Positions 25,379 to 33,905 of a stretch of 64,000 nt of DNA are shown piece by piece. The stretch is from positions 1 through 64,000 of the forward strand of contig JBGTSJ010000027.1 of NCBI GenBank assembly GCA_041940305.1, written 5' to 3'. The position numbers were made by a program, and so were the translations under genes. The number at the start of each line of letters is the position of its first letter. Positions within the stretch are counted from its first letter, which is position 1. The stretch comes from JBGTSJ01 sp041940305. Lineage in GTDB: Bacteria; Planctomycetota; Planctomycetia; Planctomycetales; Planctomycetaceae. The notes beneath the pieces are model-generated. The model did no database searches and was not told the DNA's origin. It worked only from the letters and a program-made list of their open reading frames with translations.

Positions 25379-26224
25379 ATGGCGAAGTGGCCAATTGGAG
25401 TCTTTACGTCGATTGACGCCGGTCTGGGCGTCCACCTAGACGTCGCGCAGGAACTGAATGTTCCCACCGTGCAGGTGCATGCTCCGCATCAGGGGACGCG
25501 GAATGCGGCGGCTGCGGAGACTTTTCTTGGGCGCTGCCGCGACGCCGGGATCACGGTGACCTGCGTGTTTGGTGGATTTGAGGGAGAAAGCTACGCCGAT
25601 ATCGCCACCACGGCGCGGACAGTGGGACTCGTCCCTGAAGAGACGCGCGCGGCCCGGTCCGCCGAGATGAAGGAGATCTCGGACTTCACGAAACAACTGG
25701 GCTGCAACACCGTGGGCATGCACATTGGTTTCGTCCCGGAGGACCGCAACAGCAGCAGTTACAAGGGGCTGCTGGACTGCACGCGCGACCTGCTGGACCA
25801 CGTTGGGGGCAACGGGCAGCAGTTGAACCTTGAAACCGGTCAGGAAACGGCGGACCACCTGCTGGAGTTCATCTCCGACGTGGGCCGGCCAAACCTGTTC
25901 ATCAACTTCGATCCCGCGAACATGATCCTGTACGGCACGGGCGATCCGATCGAAGCCCTGAAGAAAGTGGGGCACCTGGTCCGAAGCGTGCATTGCAAGG
26001 ACGCCAAATGGACGACCGGCAAGCGGGGCGTGGACTGGGGCTCCGAGGTCGCGCTGGGGGAAGGCGACGTGGGGATGGAGACCTATCTCCGCACGCTGCA
26101 GGAGGTAGGCTACACCGGACCTTTGACGATCGAGCGGGAGATTGCCCACGACCGGGACCGCCAGAAAGCCGACATCGGTCATGCCGTCAATCTGCTCGAG
26201 ACCCTCAAGGGGAAGATTGGTTGA
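25379..26224 (+). CDS. Sugar phosphate isomerase/epimerase (TIM barrel)
   Basis: Product of 281 residues in the xylose-isomerase-like TIM-barrel (AP endonuclease 2) family. Metal-ligand positions are visible in NLETGQETADHLLEF, FINFDPANMI, RSVHCKDAKW and the closing TIEREIAHDRD. Members isomerise or epimerise free or phosphorylated sugars; the substrate is not evident. It may be transcribed with glpD. Confidence 0.8.
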   Translation: MAKWPIGVFTSIDAGLGVHLDVAQELNVPTVQVHAPHQGTRNAAAAETFLGRCRDAGITVTCVFGGFEGESYADIATTARTVGLVPEETRAARSAEMKEISDFTKQLGCNTVGMHIGFVPEDRNSSSYKGLLDCTRDLLDHVGGNGQQLNLETGQETADHLLEFISDVGRPNLFINFDPANMILYGTGDPIEALKKVGHLVRSVHCKDAKWTTGKRGVDWGSEVALGEGDVGMETYLRTLQEVGYTGPLTIEREIAHDRDRQKADIGHAVNLLETLKGKIG

Positions 26225-26418
26225 GCGGAATTTCCATCCGAGTGGCGCGGTTGAACCCCCGCCGCTCGTTGCGTCGAGATTCGCGGGCTAGCGTCTGCAA
26301 TTGATCCTTCCGGCCCTTCCCGCTGCTGTGCCGGGCCGTATATACTACGCGGCTTGCCGTCGTGCGGCTCCGGGTTCGCGCGCGTCACCCCGAGATTTCT
26401 ACAGGAGTACCGTTGTTT

Positions 26419-26637
26419 ATGGCCAAAGAAGAGGCCATTCCGATGGAAGGGACCGTCGTCGAAGCGCTCGCCAATACACAGTTTCGCGTATCGCTCGACA
26501 ACGGTCATACAGTCATGGCCCATGTGGCAGGCCGCATGCGCAAGCACTTCATCCGCATTGTGCCAGGTGACCGAGTCAAGGTTGAGGTGTCTCCCTACGA
26601 CCTCAACCGAGGTCGCATCGTCTTTCGCGAGCGGTAA
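26419..26637 (+). CDS. infA: Translation initiation factor IF-1
   Basis: Product of 72 residues, the usual IF-1 length. It is a single S1-type OB fold: MAKEEAIPMEGTVVEALANT, then VMAHVAGRMRKHFIRIVPGD and VEVSPYDLNRGRI, all near-consensus. It blocks the ribosomal A site during initiation in the cytoplasm. AGGAG lies about 12 bases before the ATG. An upstream in-frame ATG at 26362 would add 19 residues unlike IF-1. A possible -10 element TATACT at 26341-26346 lacks a good -35. Confidence 0.95.
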   Translation: MAKEEAIPMEGTVVEALANTQFRVSLDNGHTVMAHVAGRMRKHFIRIVPGDRVKVEVSPYDLNRGRIVFRER

Positions 26638-26690
26638 TTCGCTGCCGCGCGCTGTCACTCTCAACGCCGCAGGCTGGCTGACACCGCCCC

Positions 26691-27185
26691 ATGTCCGCGA
26701 CCGACATCGCCCCCCGGCCGCTTCCGTTTGTGCAGTTATTCACCGACGGAGCGTGCTCCGGCAATCCTGGACCGGGGGGCTGGGCGTACATTCTGCGCCA
26801 TCAGTCGTCAGGGCGAGAAAAAGAAGGCTTCGGCGGAGCTGCGCTGACCACCAATAACCAGATGGAACTGACGGCCGTTCTCGAAGGGCTGCAGGCTCTG
26901 TCAGCTACGTCGCGAGTCGAAGTCATCACCGACAGCGCCTACGTCGCCAAGGGGTGCAGCGAATGGCTTCCCGGCTGGAAACGCAACGGCTGGAAACGAA
27001 AGGAGCAGGGACGTCTCAAGCCGCTCAAGAACCTGGAGCTGTGGCAGCGTCTCGATGAGCTGCTTTCGGCCCATCAAGTGCGATTTACGGTGGTGAAAGG
27101 GCATAGCGGTCATCCGGAGAATGAGCGCTGCGACGTTCTGGCCGTTGCCGCCGCCCAGCAGTTCCGCGACGGCACCTCGCGTTAG
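26691..27185 (+). CDS. rnhA: Ribonuclease HI
   Basis: Product of 164 residues. All four catalytic acids are present in order: Asp in FTDGACSGNPGPGGW, Glu in NQMELTAVLEGL, Asp in VITDSAYVAKG and Asp in NERCDVLA, with the flexible His in VKGHSGHPEN. It cleaves RNA in RNA-DNA hybrids in the cytoplasm. It follows infA by 53 bases and may share its transcript. Confidence 0.95.
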   Translation: MSATDIAPRPLPFVQLFTDGACSGNPGPGGWAYILRHQSSGREKEGFGGAALTTNNQMELTAVLEGLQALSATSRVEVITDSAYVAKGCSEWLPGWKRNGWKRKEQGRLKPLKNLELWQRLDELLSAHQVRFTVVKGHSGHPENERCDVLAVAAAQQFRDGTSR

Positions 27186-27223
27186 CTTGATACGTCCCCA
27201 TGACGCGGCACAATTCGTCAGCG

Positions 27224-27251
27224 TTGCCGCATCGCGCGGAACCGCTAAACT
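27224..27251 (+). promoter_or_regulatory. Candidate promoter for guaA
   Basis: TTGCCG (27224-27229) and TAAACT (27246-27251) are separated by 16 bases and each matches four of six consensus bases. The pair lies 76 bases before the guaA start. Weak evidence. Confidence 0.25.
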
Positions 27252-27326
27252 TTCTGTTTGCTCTCTGCCGGTCCGCGGATGCCGTTCCCCGGGGCCGGCT
27301 GACTTTTTTTGACGCGAGGAGTCTCG

Positions 27327-28937
27327 ATGACGAGCGATGCCGGCAATCTGCTGGACCGGGCGGCGGGGGACGGTGATCTGGGTGTGGTGGACCCCGCGCG
27401 CGAGGAGCTGATCCTGGTCCTGGACTTCGGATCGCAGACGGCCCAACTCATCGCCCGGCGGGTCCGTGACCAGCACGTGTTCTGCCAGCTCGTCCGGCAT
27501 GATCTTCCCGCCTCCCGCATTCGCGAACTCAATCCGAAGGGGCTGATCCTCTCCGGCGGGCCATCGAGCGTGTATGCCGCAGGTGCTCCGCAGCCGGACC
27601 CGGCCATCTTCGAGCTGGGCATCCCCGTGCTGGGCATCTGCTACGGGATGCAGGCCCTGTGCCGGGCGCTCGGGAGCGACGTCTCGCCGGGGAAGTCGCG
27701 GGAGTTCGGGCACACACTCTGCCGGGTGGTGCATGAGGACCCGCTGCTCAAAGGGGTGCCGCGGGAGTGGACGGTGTGGATGAGCCACGGGGACCAGGTG
27801 CATAACCTCAGCGCCCACTTCGTCCCGCTGGCGGAGACCGAGACCTGTCCCAACGCGGCCATCAAGCACCATGTGCTGCCGATGTACGGGTTGCAGTTTC
27901 ACCCGGAGGTCACGCATACCGACCACGGGGAGCAGCTGCTCGACAACTTCGTCAAGCACGTCTGCGGCTGTCGCGGCACGTGGCAACTGTCGTCGCTGAT
28001 CGAACGGGAGGCGGCGGCGATTCGGGAGCGCGTCGGCAACAGCCGCGTCATCTGCGGCCTCTCCGGAGGCGTGGACTCGTCCGTCACGGCTGCGCTGCTG
28101 TTCAAGGCAATCGGACCGCAGCTCTCGTGCATTTTTGTGGACAACGGCCTGCTGCGCAAAGGGGAGAAGGAGCAGGTCCGCGAACAGTTCAGCGATCACT
28201 TCAAAACTGATCTGCACGTGGTCGACGCGCGGCAGCGGTTCCTCGACGCTCTGAGCGGCGTCTCCGATCCTCAGGAGAAGCGGAAGGCGATCGGCCGGGT
28301 GTTCATTGAAGTCTTTCGCAAGGAGGCCGAGACGATTCCCGACGCCCACTTCCTCGCACAGGGGACGCTGTATCCCGACGTCATCGAGTCGGGCGGCAGT
28401 CCCGACGGTCCGGCGGCGGCGATCAAGTTTCACCACAACGTCGGCGGGTTGCCGGAGCAATTGGGGTTCGAACTGATCGAGCCGCTGCGGGATCTGTTCA
28501 AGGACGAGGTGCGGCGGATGGGGCTGGAACTGGGTCTGCCGGAAGAGCTGATCTGGCGGCATCCGTTTCCCGGTCCGGGATTGGCGGTGCGCTGCTTGGG
28601 GGCGATCACCGAAACCCGGCTCGACACACTGCGTGAAGCGGACGCCATCCTCATCGAGGAACTGCACCGTGCCGACATGTACCGCGCCGTGCAGCAGGCG
28701 TTCGCCGTGCTGCTCCCGCTGCAGACGGTCGGCGTGATGGGAGACGCCCGCACGTATGAGGACGTGATCGCCATCCGCTCCGTTAACACCGACAACTTCA
28801 TGACGGCCGACTGGTCCCGGCTGCCGTTCGACCTGCTGCAGCGGATCTCCACCCGCATCATCAACAGCGTCCGCGGAGTGAACCGCGTCGTATACGACAT
28901 CAGCTCGAAGCCGCCGAGCACGATCGAGTGGGAGTGA
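27327..28937 (+). CDS. guaA: GMP synthase (glutamine-hydrolysing)
   Basis: Product of 536 residues. A class I glutamine amidotransferase domain comes first, with the nucleophile in LGICYGMQAL and the His-Glu pair in GLQFHPEVTHT. The ATP-pyrophosphatase domain follows with the P-loop GLSGGVDSSV, then the C-terminal dimerisation domain (FPGPGLAVRCLG) ending in KPPSTIEWE. It aminates XMP to GMP in the last step of guanine nucleotide synthesis. AGGAG lies 7 bases before the ATG at 27327. Confidence 0.95.
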   Translation: MTSDAGNLLDRAAGDGDLGVVDPAREELILVLDFGSQTAQLIARRVRDQHVFCQLVRHDLPASRIRELNPKGLILSGGPSSVYAAGAPQPDPAIFELGIPVLGICYGMQALCRALGSDVSPGKSREFGHTLCRVVHEDPLLKGVPREWTVWMSHGDQVHNLSAHFVPLAETETCPNAAIKHHVLPMYGLQFHPEVTHTDHGEQLLDNFVKHVCGCRGTWQLSSLIEREAAAIRERVGNSRVICGLSGGVDSSVTAALLFKAIGPQLSCIFVDNGLLRKGEKEQVREQFSDHFKTDLHVVDARQRFLDALSGVSDPQEKRKAIGRVFIEVFRKEAETIPDAHFLAQGTLYPDVIESGGSPDGPAAAIKFHHNVGGLPEQLGFELIEPLRDLFKDEVRRMGLELGLPEELIWRHPFPGPGLAVRCLGAITETRLDTLREADAILIEELHRADMYRAVQQAFAVLLPLQTVGVMGDARTYEDVIAIRSVNTDNFMTADWSRLPFDLLQRISTRIINSVRGVNRVVYDISSKPPSTIEWE

Positions 28938-28958
28938 CAAGAGGACGCGGAGAGGGTG

Positions 28959-28985
28959 ACAGAAGGTCACGAAGGGAACGAAGGC
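28959..28985. repeat. Nonamer-register repeat after guaA
   Basis: ACAGAAGGT, CACGAAGGG and AACGAAGGC lie in a row, 21 bases after the guaA stop codon. A near-copy lies at 50374-50400. Confidence 0.6.
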
Positions 28986-29088
28986 GAGTGACAGGCACAC
29001 GTGTGCCGTCCGTCCAGCTCGCGCGTTAGATTCGAGACCGGAGTTCGCCCGTAGTCCAGATCCTCATTCCTCACCACTGCCTCCCGCC

Positions 29089-30339
29089 ATGTGGGCCCGA
29101 AAGCGCATCGACATTACCTGGGCTGACCTCGCCGCCGCGATCGGCTGGTGCGTGACCCCCGCGAATCGTGCTCTGGTTCGGCAGCGGCTGGAGCAGGCGT
29201 GGTCACTGACGGACGAGGGACTGGCTTGTCTGTCGGTGCGCACCGGGTGGGACCTGCTGCTTTCCGCGGCGAGATTCCCGCGCGGCAGCGAGGTGCTGGT
29301 GTCGTCCGTCACGATTCCCGACATGATGCGGATCATCGAGCACCACGGCCTCGTCCCCGTGCCGCTCGATCTCGATCCGGACACCACGCTCCCCAGTCCC
29401 GCGTCCATCGCCGAACGCACCACCCCGCGCACCAAAGCCGTTCTCATCGCCCATCTGTTCGGCACGTCGGCCCCGCTCGATGAGCACATTGCCGTCGCGC
29501 GCGAGCGAGGGCTGCTGTTCGTCGAAGACTGCGCCCAGGCCTTTCGCGGTCGCGAGTATCCCGGCCATCCGCACGCGGACGCGTCCCTGTTCAGCTTCGG
29601 CACGATCAAAACCGCCACCGCTCTCGGCGGCGCCCTGCTGACCGTCCGCCGCCCGGAACTGCTCAGCGAGATGCGCCGGCGTCAATCAGAGTATCCCGTC
29701 CAGACTCACCGGAACTACCTGGGCCGTGTGCTCAAGTACTGCGTGCTCAAGGCCGCCGCCACACGCACCGGCTTCGCATTGCTGCTGTTCGGCTTCCGCA
29801 TCCTCGGCCGCGACTACGACCAGGCGCTCAACGCTTCGATCCGTGGATTCCCCGCGGACCGACTTTTCGACCTGATTCGACAGCAACCCAGTACGCCGCT
29901 GCTGCGCCTGCTCCGGCGAAGGATCACGGGATTCAACGAACACCGCCAGCAGGAGCGAACGGAACGCGGACGAAGACTGGTTGCATCTCTGGAGCCGTCG
30001 GTCACGTGTCCCGCTGGAAACGTCGCGCCGCACGTCTATTGGGTCTTTCCCATTCTGACGCACGACCCGGAGGCGACCCGGCGGCTGCTCTTCCAGCACG
30101 GCTTTGACTCCACGCAGGGCCAGAGCATGATCGTCGTCCCTCCGCCGGAGGACCGGCCGGAATATGGAACTCCGCAGGCGCACTCCCTGCTGCCGCGTCT
30201 GCTGTTCCTGCCGTTCTACGCTGCGATTCCAGAGCGTGAACTGCAGCGGATGGCCGACGTGCTCGTCAATGCCCGCCCCGGAAACTACGCGGAAGTTGTG
30301 GTCTCTGCAGCCGGTCAGGTCAGCCGTGAGACGCGGTAG
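29089..30339 (+). CDS. DegT/DnrJ/EryC1-family PLP aminotransferase-like protein
   Basis: Product of 416 residues. The sugar-aminotransferase fold is seen in the N-terminal SVRTGWDLLLSA, the VLIAHLFGTSAPLD segment, the cofactor Asp in LFVEDCAQAF and the Schiff-base Lys in SLFSFGTIKTATALGGA. This family aminates keto-sugars for surface glycans or antibiotics, but no glycan genes are adjacent. The last 25 bases overlap the convergent enolase-superfamily gene. Confidence 0.75.
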   Translation: MWARKRIDITWADLAAAIGWCVTPANRALVRQRLEQAWSLTDEGLACLSVRTGWDLLLSAARFPRGSEVLVSSVTIPDMMRIIEHHGLVPVPLDLDPDTTLPSPASIAERTTPRTKAVLIAHLFGTSAPLDEHIAVARERGLLFVEDCAQAFRGREYPGHPHADASLFSFGTIKTATALGGALLTVRRPELLSEMRRRQSEYPVQTHRNYLGRVLKYCVLKAAATRTGFALLLFGFRILGRDYDQALNASIRGFPADRLFDLIRQQPSTPLLRLLRRRITGFNEHRQQERTERGRRLVASLEPSVTCPAGNVAPHVYWVFPILTHDPEATRRLLFQHGFDSTQGQSMIVVPPPEDRPEYGTPQAHSLLPRLLFLPFYAAIPERELQRMADVLVNARPGNYAEVVVSAAGQVSRETR

Positions 30340-31526
30340 TCGTTCGAATCAGGCTGGAATAATCCGTCCAGCAATCGCACTCCCAGCCCCGGGCGCTCCG
30401 GTAAGGCGATGTGACCCTCCCGGACGGTGACGTTCTCGTCGATCAGCCGCGGGTACACCGTGGCGATGTGCGCGCGGACGGTCTCCTGATAGCAGACGGC
30501 CGGCACCGCGGCCGAGATCTGCAGACCCGACATGAGGGTAAGAGGGCCGGTGCAGTCGTGCATCAGGACCGGCACGTTGTAGAGCTGCGCCAGTTCCGCG
30601 ATCCGCCGCGTCTCGCTGATCCCGCCGACCCAGGTCGGATCGATCATCACGTAGTCTGCACCGCGCCGTTCCAGCACCGCTCGATAGGCCTCCCGTGTCA
30701 CCAGCATCTCGCTGACGGCGACCGGCACTCCGGCCTCCTGTCGGAACTGGGCGATCGTGTCCGGATTGTCCGGCCGGATCACATCTTCGAGCCACAGCGG
30801 CTGCACATCCCGCATCGCGCGGGCGATCGACAGCGCCGCCGAGAGCGAAAAGAACCCGTGCCCGTCCAGCATCACGTCCATCCGGTCGCCGACCCGCTCG
30901 CGGATTGCCCGGAACGGCGCTACTCCCGCAGCCACATCCTCGCGGCTGATGCGGTGCCCGCCGGAACGCTGATAAACGCCGTCGAATGACCAGAGTTTCA
31001 TCGCCCGATATCCGGCCGCCAGCAGTTCCTCCGCCAGGTCGGCCGGCTGGTTGGCGCTCATCCAGTTGTCTTCCAGCGGTCCTGGCTTGCCCGGATCGCC
31101 GTGCCCCGGCCAGCAGCCGCGAGGGATCATCGCTGCCTGACTGTCCGCGGACGCACCTTTACCGCCGTACAGTGGGCCTCCGCAGCTGTTGTAAACGGGG
31201 ATCCGATCCCGCACCGGCCCTCCAAGCAATCGCCACACCGGTTGATTGGTGAGTTGACCGAGGATATCCCAAAGCGCGAGGTCGATGGCCGAGAGGGCAC
31301 GCAGCTCCGCTCCGAACGCGCCGAACGAGGTTGCCCGCTCATACAGGAACCGCCAGTGGCTCTCGATCGCGCAGGCATCGCTTCCCAGCAGCCGCGGCGC
31401 CATCCAGTCATGTATGACGGCCGCGACGGATTCGGGGAGATAGTACGTTTCCCCGTGCCCGATTACCGGCTCGCCATCGACGCTGCCGGCATCGGTATGA
31501 ACGCGCACCAGCAGCAGGCTCGACAT
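30315..31526 (-). CDS. Enolase-superfamily (mandelate racemase/muconate lactonizing type) enzyme
   Basis: Product of at least 403 residues. The barrel motifs are present: YRAMKLWSFDG, the metal Asp in VMLDGHGFFS, the metal Glu in LWLEDVIRPD, then AVSEMLVTREAYR and VPVLMHDCTGPLTL. These suggest a sugar-acid dehydratase-like enzyme. In-frame codons upstream of the ATG read ITAIETVIPRDV, the usual first strand of the family, yet no ATG, GTG or TTG precedes them before a TAG at 31677-31679. The true start may be a rare codon further upstream. Confidence 0.75.
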   Translation of the reverse strand: MSSLLLVRVHTDAGSVDGEPVIGHGETYYLPESVAAVIHDWMAPRLLGSDACAIESHWRFLYERATSFGAFGAELRALSAIDLALWDILGQLTNQPVWRLLGGPVRDRIPVYNSCGGPLYGGKGASADSQAAMIPRGCWPGHGDPGKPGPLEDNWMSANQPADLAEELLAAGYRAMKLWSFDGVYQRSGGHRISREDVAAGVAPFRAIRERVGDRMDVMLDGHGFFSLSAALSIARAMRDVQPLWLEDVIRPDNPDTIAQFRQEAGVPVAVSEMLVTREAYRAVLERRGADYVMIDPTWVGGISETRRIAELAQLYNVPVLMHDCTGPLTLMSGLQISAAVPAVCYQETVRAHIATVYPRLIDENVTVREGHIALPERPGLGVRLLDGLFQPDSNDYRVSRLT

Positions 31527-31862
31527 GACGTCGCGCGGGATGACCGTCTCAATCGCCGTAATCCGGGGACCGCGCTGGTAGGCGTGATTCTGCGTCGGGG
31601 AGGAGGCGCGGGTGAGATGCGTGCTGGTGTCGATGGGTGCGGCCTTCGGAATCTGACGAGCATTCAGGTGATGGAGCTAGGGATACCGATTCGAGATCTG
31701 CGATTTTAGATTTGAGATTTCAGATTTGAGATTTCAGATTTGAGATTTCAGATTTGAGATTTCAGATTTGAGATTTCAGATTTGAGATTTCAGATATCGG
31801 ATCCCAAATCGACTGTCCTCCTTCGATCCCGGCTTTCACAGCACAACGCGATGCTAACGGCA
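31527..31862. other. Spacer with upstream in-frame extension and tandem repeat
   Basis: Bases 31527-31676 stay open in frame with the enolase-superfamily gene and probably encode its true N-terminus in part. Bases 31711-31794 hold the 14-base tandem repeat. The rest shows no gene. Confidence 0.5.
31711..31794. repeat. 14-base tandem repeat, six perfect copies
   Basis: The unit TTTGAGATTTCAGA is repeated six times without change, equivalent to twelve alternating heptamers. It is AT-rich in a GC-rich genome and lies between the threonine-synthase-like and enolase-superfamily genes. Confidence 0.9.
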
Positions 31863-32942
31863 TCACTCCATCCGCTGTAGATCCGCCATTTCAAGCATCG
31901 GCGCTTCTGCCCCGCTCAGCATCCGTCCGATCGATGCCTCGTCCTTGAATCCCGTTCCCGTGACGAGGCACACGATCCGGGCATCGGCGGCGATGCGTCC
32001 TTCGCGAACTGCCTGCAAAGCGCCCGCCAGCGCCGTGGCGCCGGCCGGTTCGGTGAAGATTCCTTCTTCGCGGGCCAGCCGCCGCTGTGTCTCCCAGATG
32101 AAGTCGTCCGGAACGGCATGTCCCGATCCGCCAGTCGCGCGGCATTCCGTCAGCGCCGCATGGCCGTCGACGATGTTCGGCACCTGCAGGCCGCTGATCC
32201 GCGTTGTGGCCGTGACGGTCTGTGCCTGCGAATCGCCGCGGCGCAGCGGAGTCGCAATTGTGTCGTTCCCCTCCGGCTGCACGACTTCGACCGCCGGAGA
32301 ACGCGGGATCGCCCCGCGCTCGACCAGTTGCGCGAATCCGCGAGCCAACGCGACGCAGAGGCCGCCGCCGCCGGCCGGAGCGAACACATGCTGCGGGGGC
32401 ACATCCGCCTGTTCGGCGAGTTCGTACGCGAGCGACTGCACGCCGCTCATTCCGTGGGGGCTGAAGTGATACGCGCTGATCTGCACGGCCGAATCATCCC
32501 GGCCGCCAATTCGTTCCAGTTGTCGAAATGTCCGTTCGGACACCTCCGGATCCAGGCCGAAGCCGCGGATGCGAAAGATTCGCGCTCCGTACGCCATCAT
32601 CTGCCGCAGTTTGCTTTCCGGCGCCGTCTCGACAATCGCGATCCAGCACTCCAGCCCGGCCGCCGCGCAGTACGCCGAGAGCGCCGCCCCGGTGTTGCCG
32701 CTTGATGTGGCAATGCACCGCGTCTTACCCCGGGCCAGCATCGACGACACGGCGGCCGCCCCGAACCGGTCCTTGAACGATCCCGCCGGGTTCCCGGTCT
32801 CCAGCTTGAAGTACAGGTTCGCCAGCCCCTCCGCGGGGCCGATCCTCCGCGACCGCACGAGCGGCGTATTTCCTTCTCCCAGGCTGACACGGTGCTCAAC
32901 GGGCACCGCCGTGATCAGGTCCGCATATTTCCAGATGCTCAT
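31863..32942 (-). CDS. Threonine synthase-like PLP enzyme
   Basis: Product of 359 residues with fold-type II PLP features: VSLGEGNTPLVRS, the Schiff-base Lys in NPAGSFKDRFG, the asparagine segment IATSSGNTGAAL, and the glycine-rich phosphate loop FAPAGGGGLC. This suits threonine synthase, which converts phosphohomoserine to threonine. Given its neighbours (an RraA-like gene and an enolase-family gene), a catabolic lyase role is also possible. The ATG at 32942 has AGGA close upstream; an earlier in-frame ATG at 32981 is less likely. Confidence 0.75.
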   Translation of the reverse strand: MSIWKYADLITAVPVEHRVSLGEGNTPLVRSRRIGPAEGLANLYFKLETGNPAGSFKDRFGAAAVSSMLARGKTRCIATSSGNTGAALSAYCAAAGLECWIAIVETAPESKLRQMMAYGARIFRIRGFGLDPEVSERTFRQLERIGGRDDSAVQISAYHFSPHGMSGVQSLAYELAEQADVPPQHVFAPAGGGGLCVALARGFAQLVERGAIPRSPAVEVVQPEGNDTIATPLRRGDSQAQTVTATTRISGLQVPNIVDGHAALTECRATGGSGHAVPDDFIWETQRRLAREEGIFTEPAGATALAGALQAVREGRIAADARIVCLVTGTGFKDEASIGRMLSGAEAPMLEMADLQRME

Positions 32943-33021
32943 GGTGTCCTGTCGGATGACTTTTCGGTGTAGCCGCGACACGGAAGAGGCGCGCCCTGCG
33001 ACGGCTGTCCCCGCACTGGCG

Positions 33022-33684
33022 TTACAGCACCCCGTACTTCCGATACGCGTCCGTCGCCTTCATCCCTTCCTTGATCGCGTCCCGCGTGACGTTCTCGTCA
33101 TGCACCTTCTTCCAGGCCGCCGCAATGGCTTCGGCCTCGACCTCCTGCGGCACCACGACCACGCCGTCCTCATCGGCAATCACCAGGTCTCCCGACGCGA
33201 AGCGGACGCCGTCGATCTCGACTTCCACGTCGACATCCACGACGCGTTGCCGGTTCTGGCTGTCGTAGACGCAACGCCCCCGTGCGAATACGGGAAACCG
33301 CATGGCCCGCATCTTGGCGACGTCACGGACGGCGCCGTCGACAATCGCGCCGACGCACCCGGAGTTCCGCGCCGCTGTGGAAAGCAGTTCTCCCCAGATG
33401 CCCGAGTGCATGGAGCCCCCCGCCGCCGCGATCAACACGTCATCCGGCTGGCATGCATCGACCGCCTTCAGCTCCAGCTCATACGGCGCGGGGTCGACGT
33501 GATACATCGTCACCCACAGCGTTGTGCGACAGCGCCCGACCAGGACGGCGTCGGTCGTCAGCGGCGGCAGCGGCACGCGCGGCGACTGGTTGCGGAATCC
33601 CAATCCATCCAGAGCGTCGCAGACCACCGCCGAGTACAGCGACTCGCGCATCATGGGCAGGGTGATCGTCGTCGGAGCATTCAT
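33022..33684 (-). CDS. RraA-family protein (aldolase/decarboxylase-like)
   Basis: Product of 220 residues. The RraA/HMG-aldolase fold is marked by ALDGLGFRNQSP, VLIAAAGGSMHSGIWGELL and the metal-binding GAIVDGAVRDVAKM. Family members are either pyruvate-type aldolases or oxaloacetate decarboxylases, or regulators of RNase E; with no RNase E context, an enzymatic role is favoured. It lies 79 bases upstream of the threonine-synthase-like gene on the same strand. The ATG at 33684 is used; the open frame continues to 33747. Confidence 0.75.
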   Translation of the reverse strand: MNAPTTITLPMMRESLYSAVVCDALDGLGFRNQSPRVPLPPLTTDAVLVGRCRTTLWVTMYHVDPAPYELELKAVDACQPDDVLIAAAGGSMHSGIWGELLSTAARNSGCVGAIVDGAVRDVAKMRAMRFPVFARGRCVYDSQNRQRVVDVDVEVEIDGVRFASGDLVIADEDGVVVVPQEVEAEAIAAAWKKVHDENVTRDAIKEGMKATDAYRKYGVL

Positions 33685-33905
33685 CGAGCAAGTCCGTTCA
33701 GCCGCGAACCGCAGGCGCGCGCGTGTCACGAGAACGCCGAGAGACACACGCTCAATTCAAGATGGGGCCACTCTAGCGGAACCTGACGGCCCGCAAAACC
33801 ATCCAGCAATCGCGACCCGGCGTGCCGTCGCGTGTCTTCAGTGAGATGCCGTGGTGGTCCCGGAGTTCGCCGGTACTTGCAGTTGGTCCAGCCGGCGTTA
33901 GAACA

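Noticed and set aside
27186..27326. Purine riboswitch upstream of guaA
   Set aside because: The spacer lacks the conserved paired loops and U-rich junction of that riboswitch, and no rho-independent terminator stem is visible.
26901..29000. A 699-codon minus-strand frame opposite rnhA and guaA
   Set aside because: It runs antisense through two well-recognised genes and has shadow composition.
31711..31794. Tandem repeat considered as a CRISPR array
   Set aside because: Units are contiguous 14-mers without spacers, and no cas genes are present.
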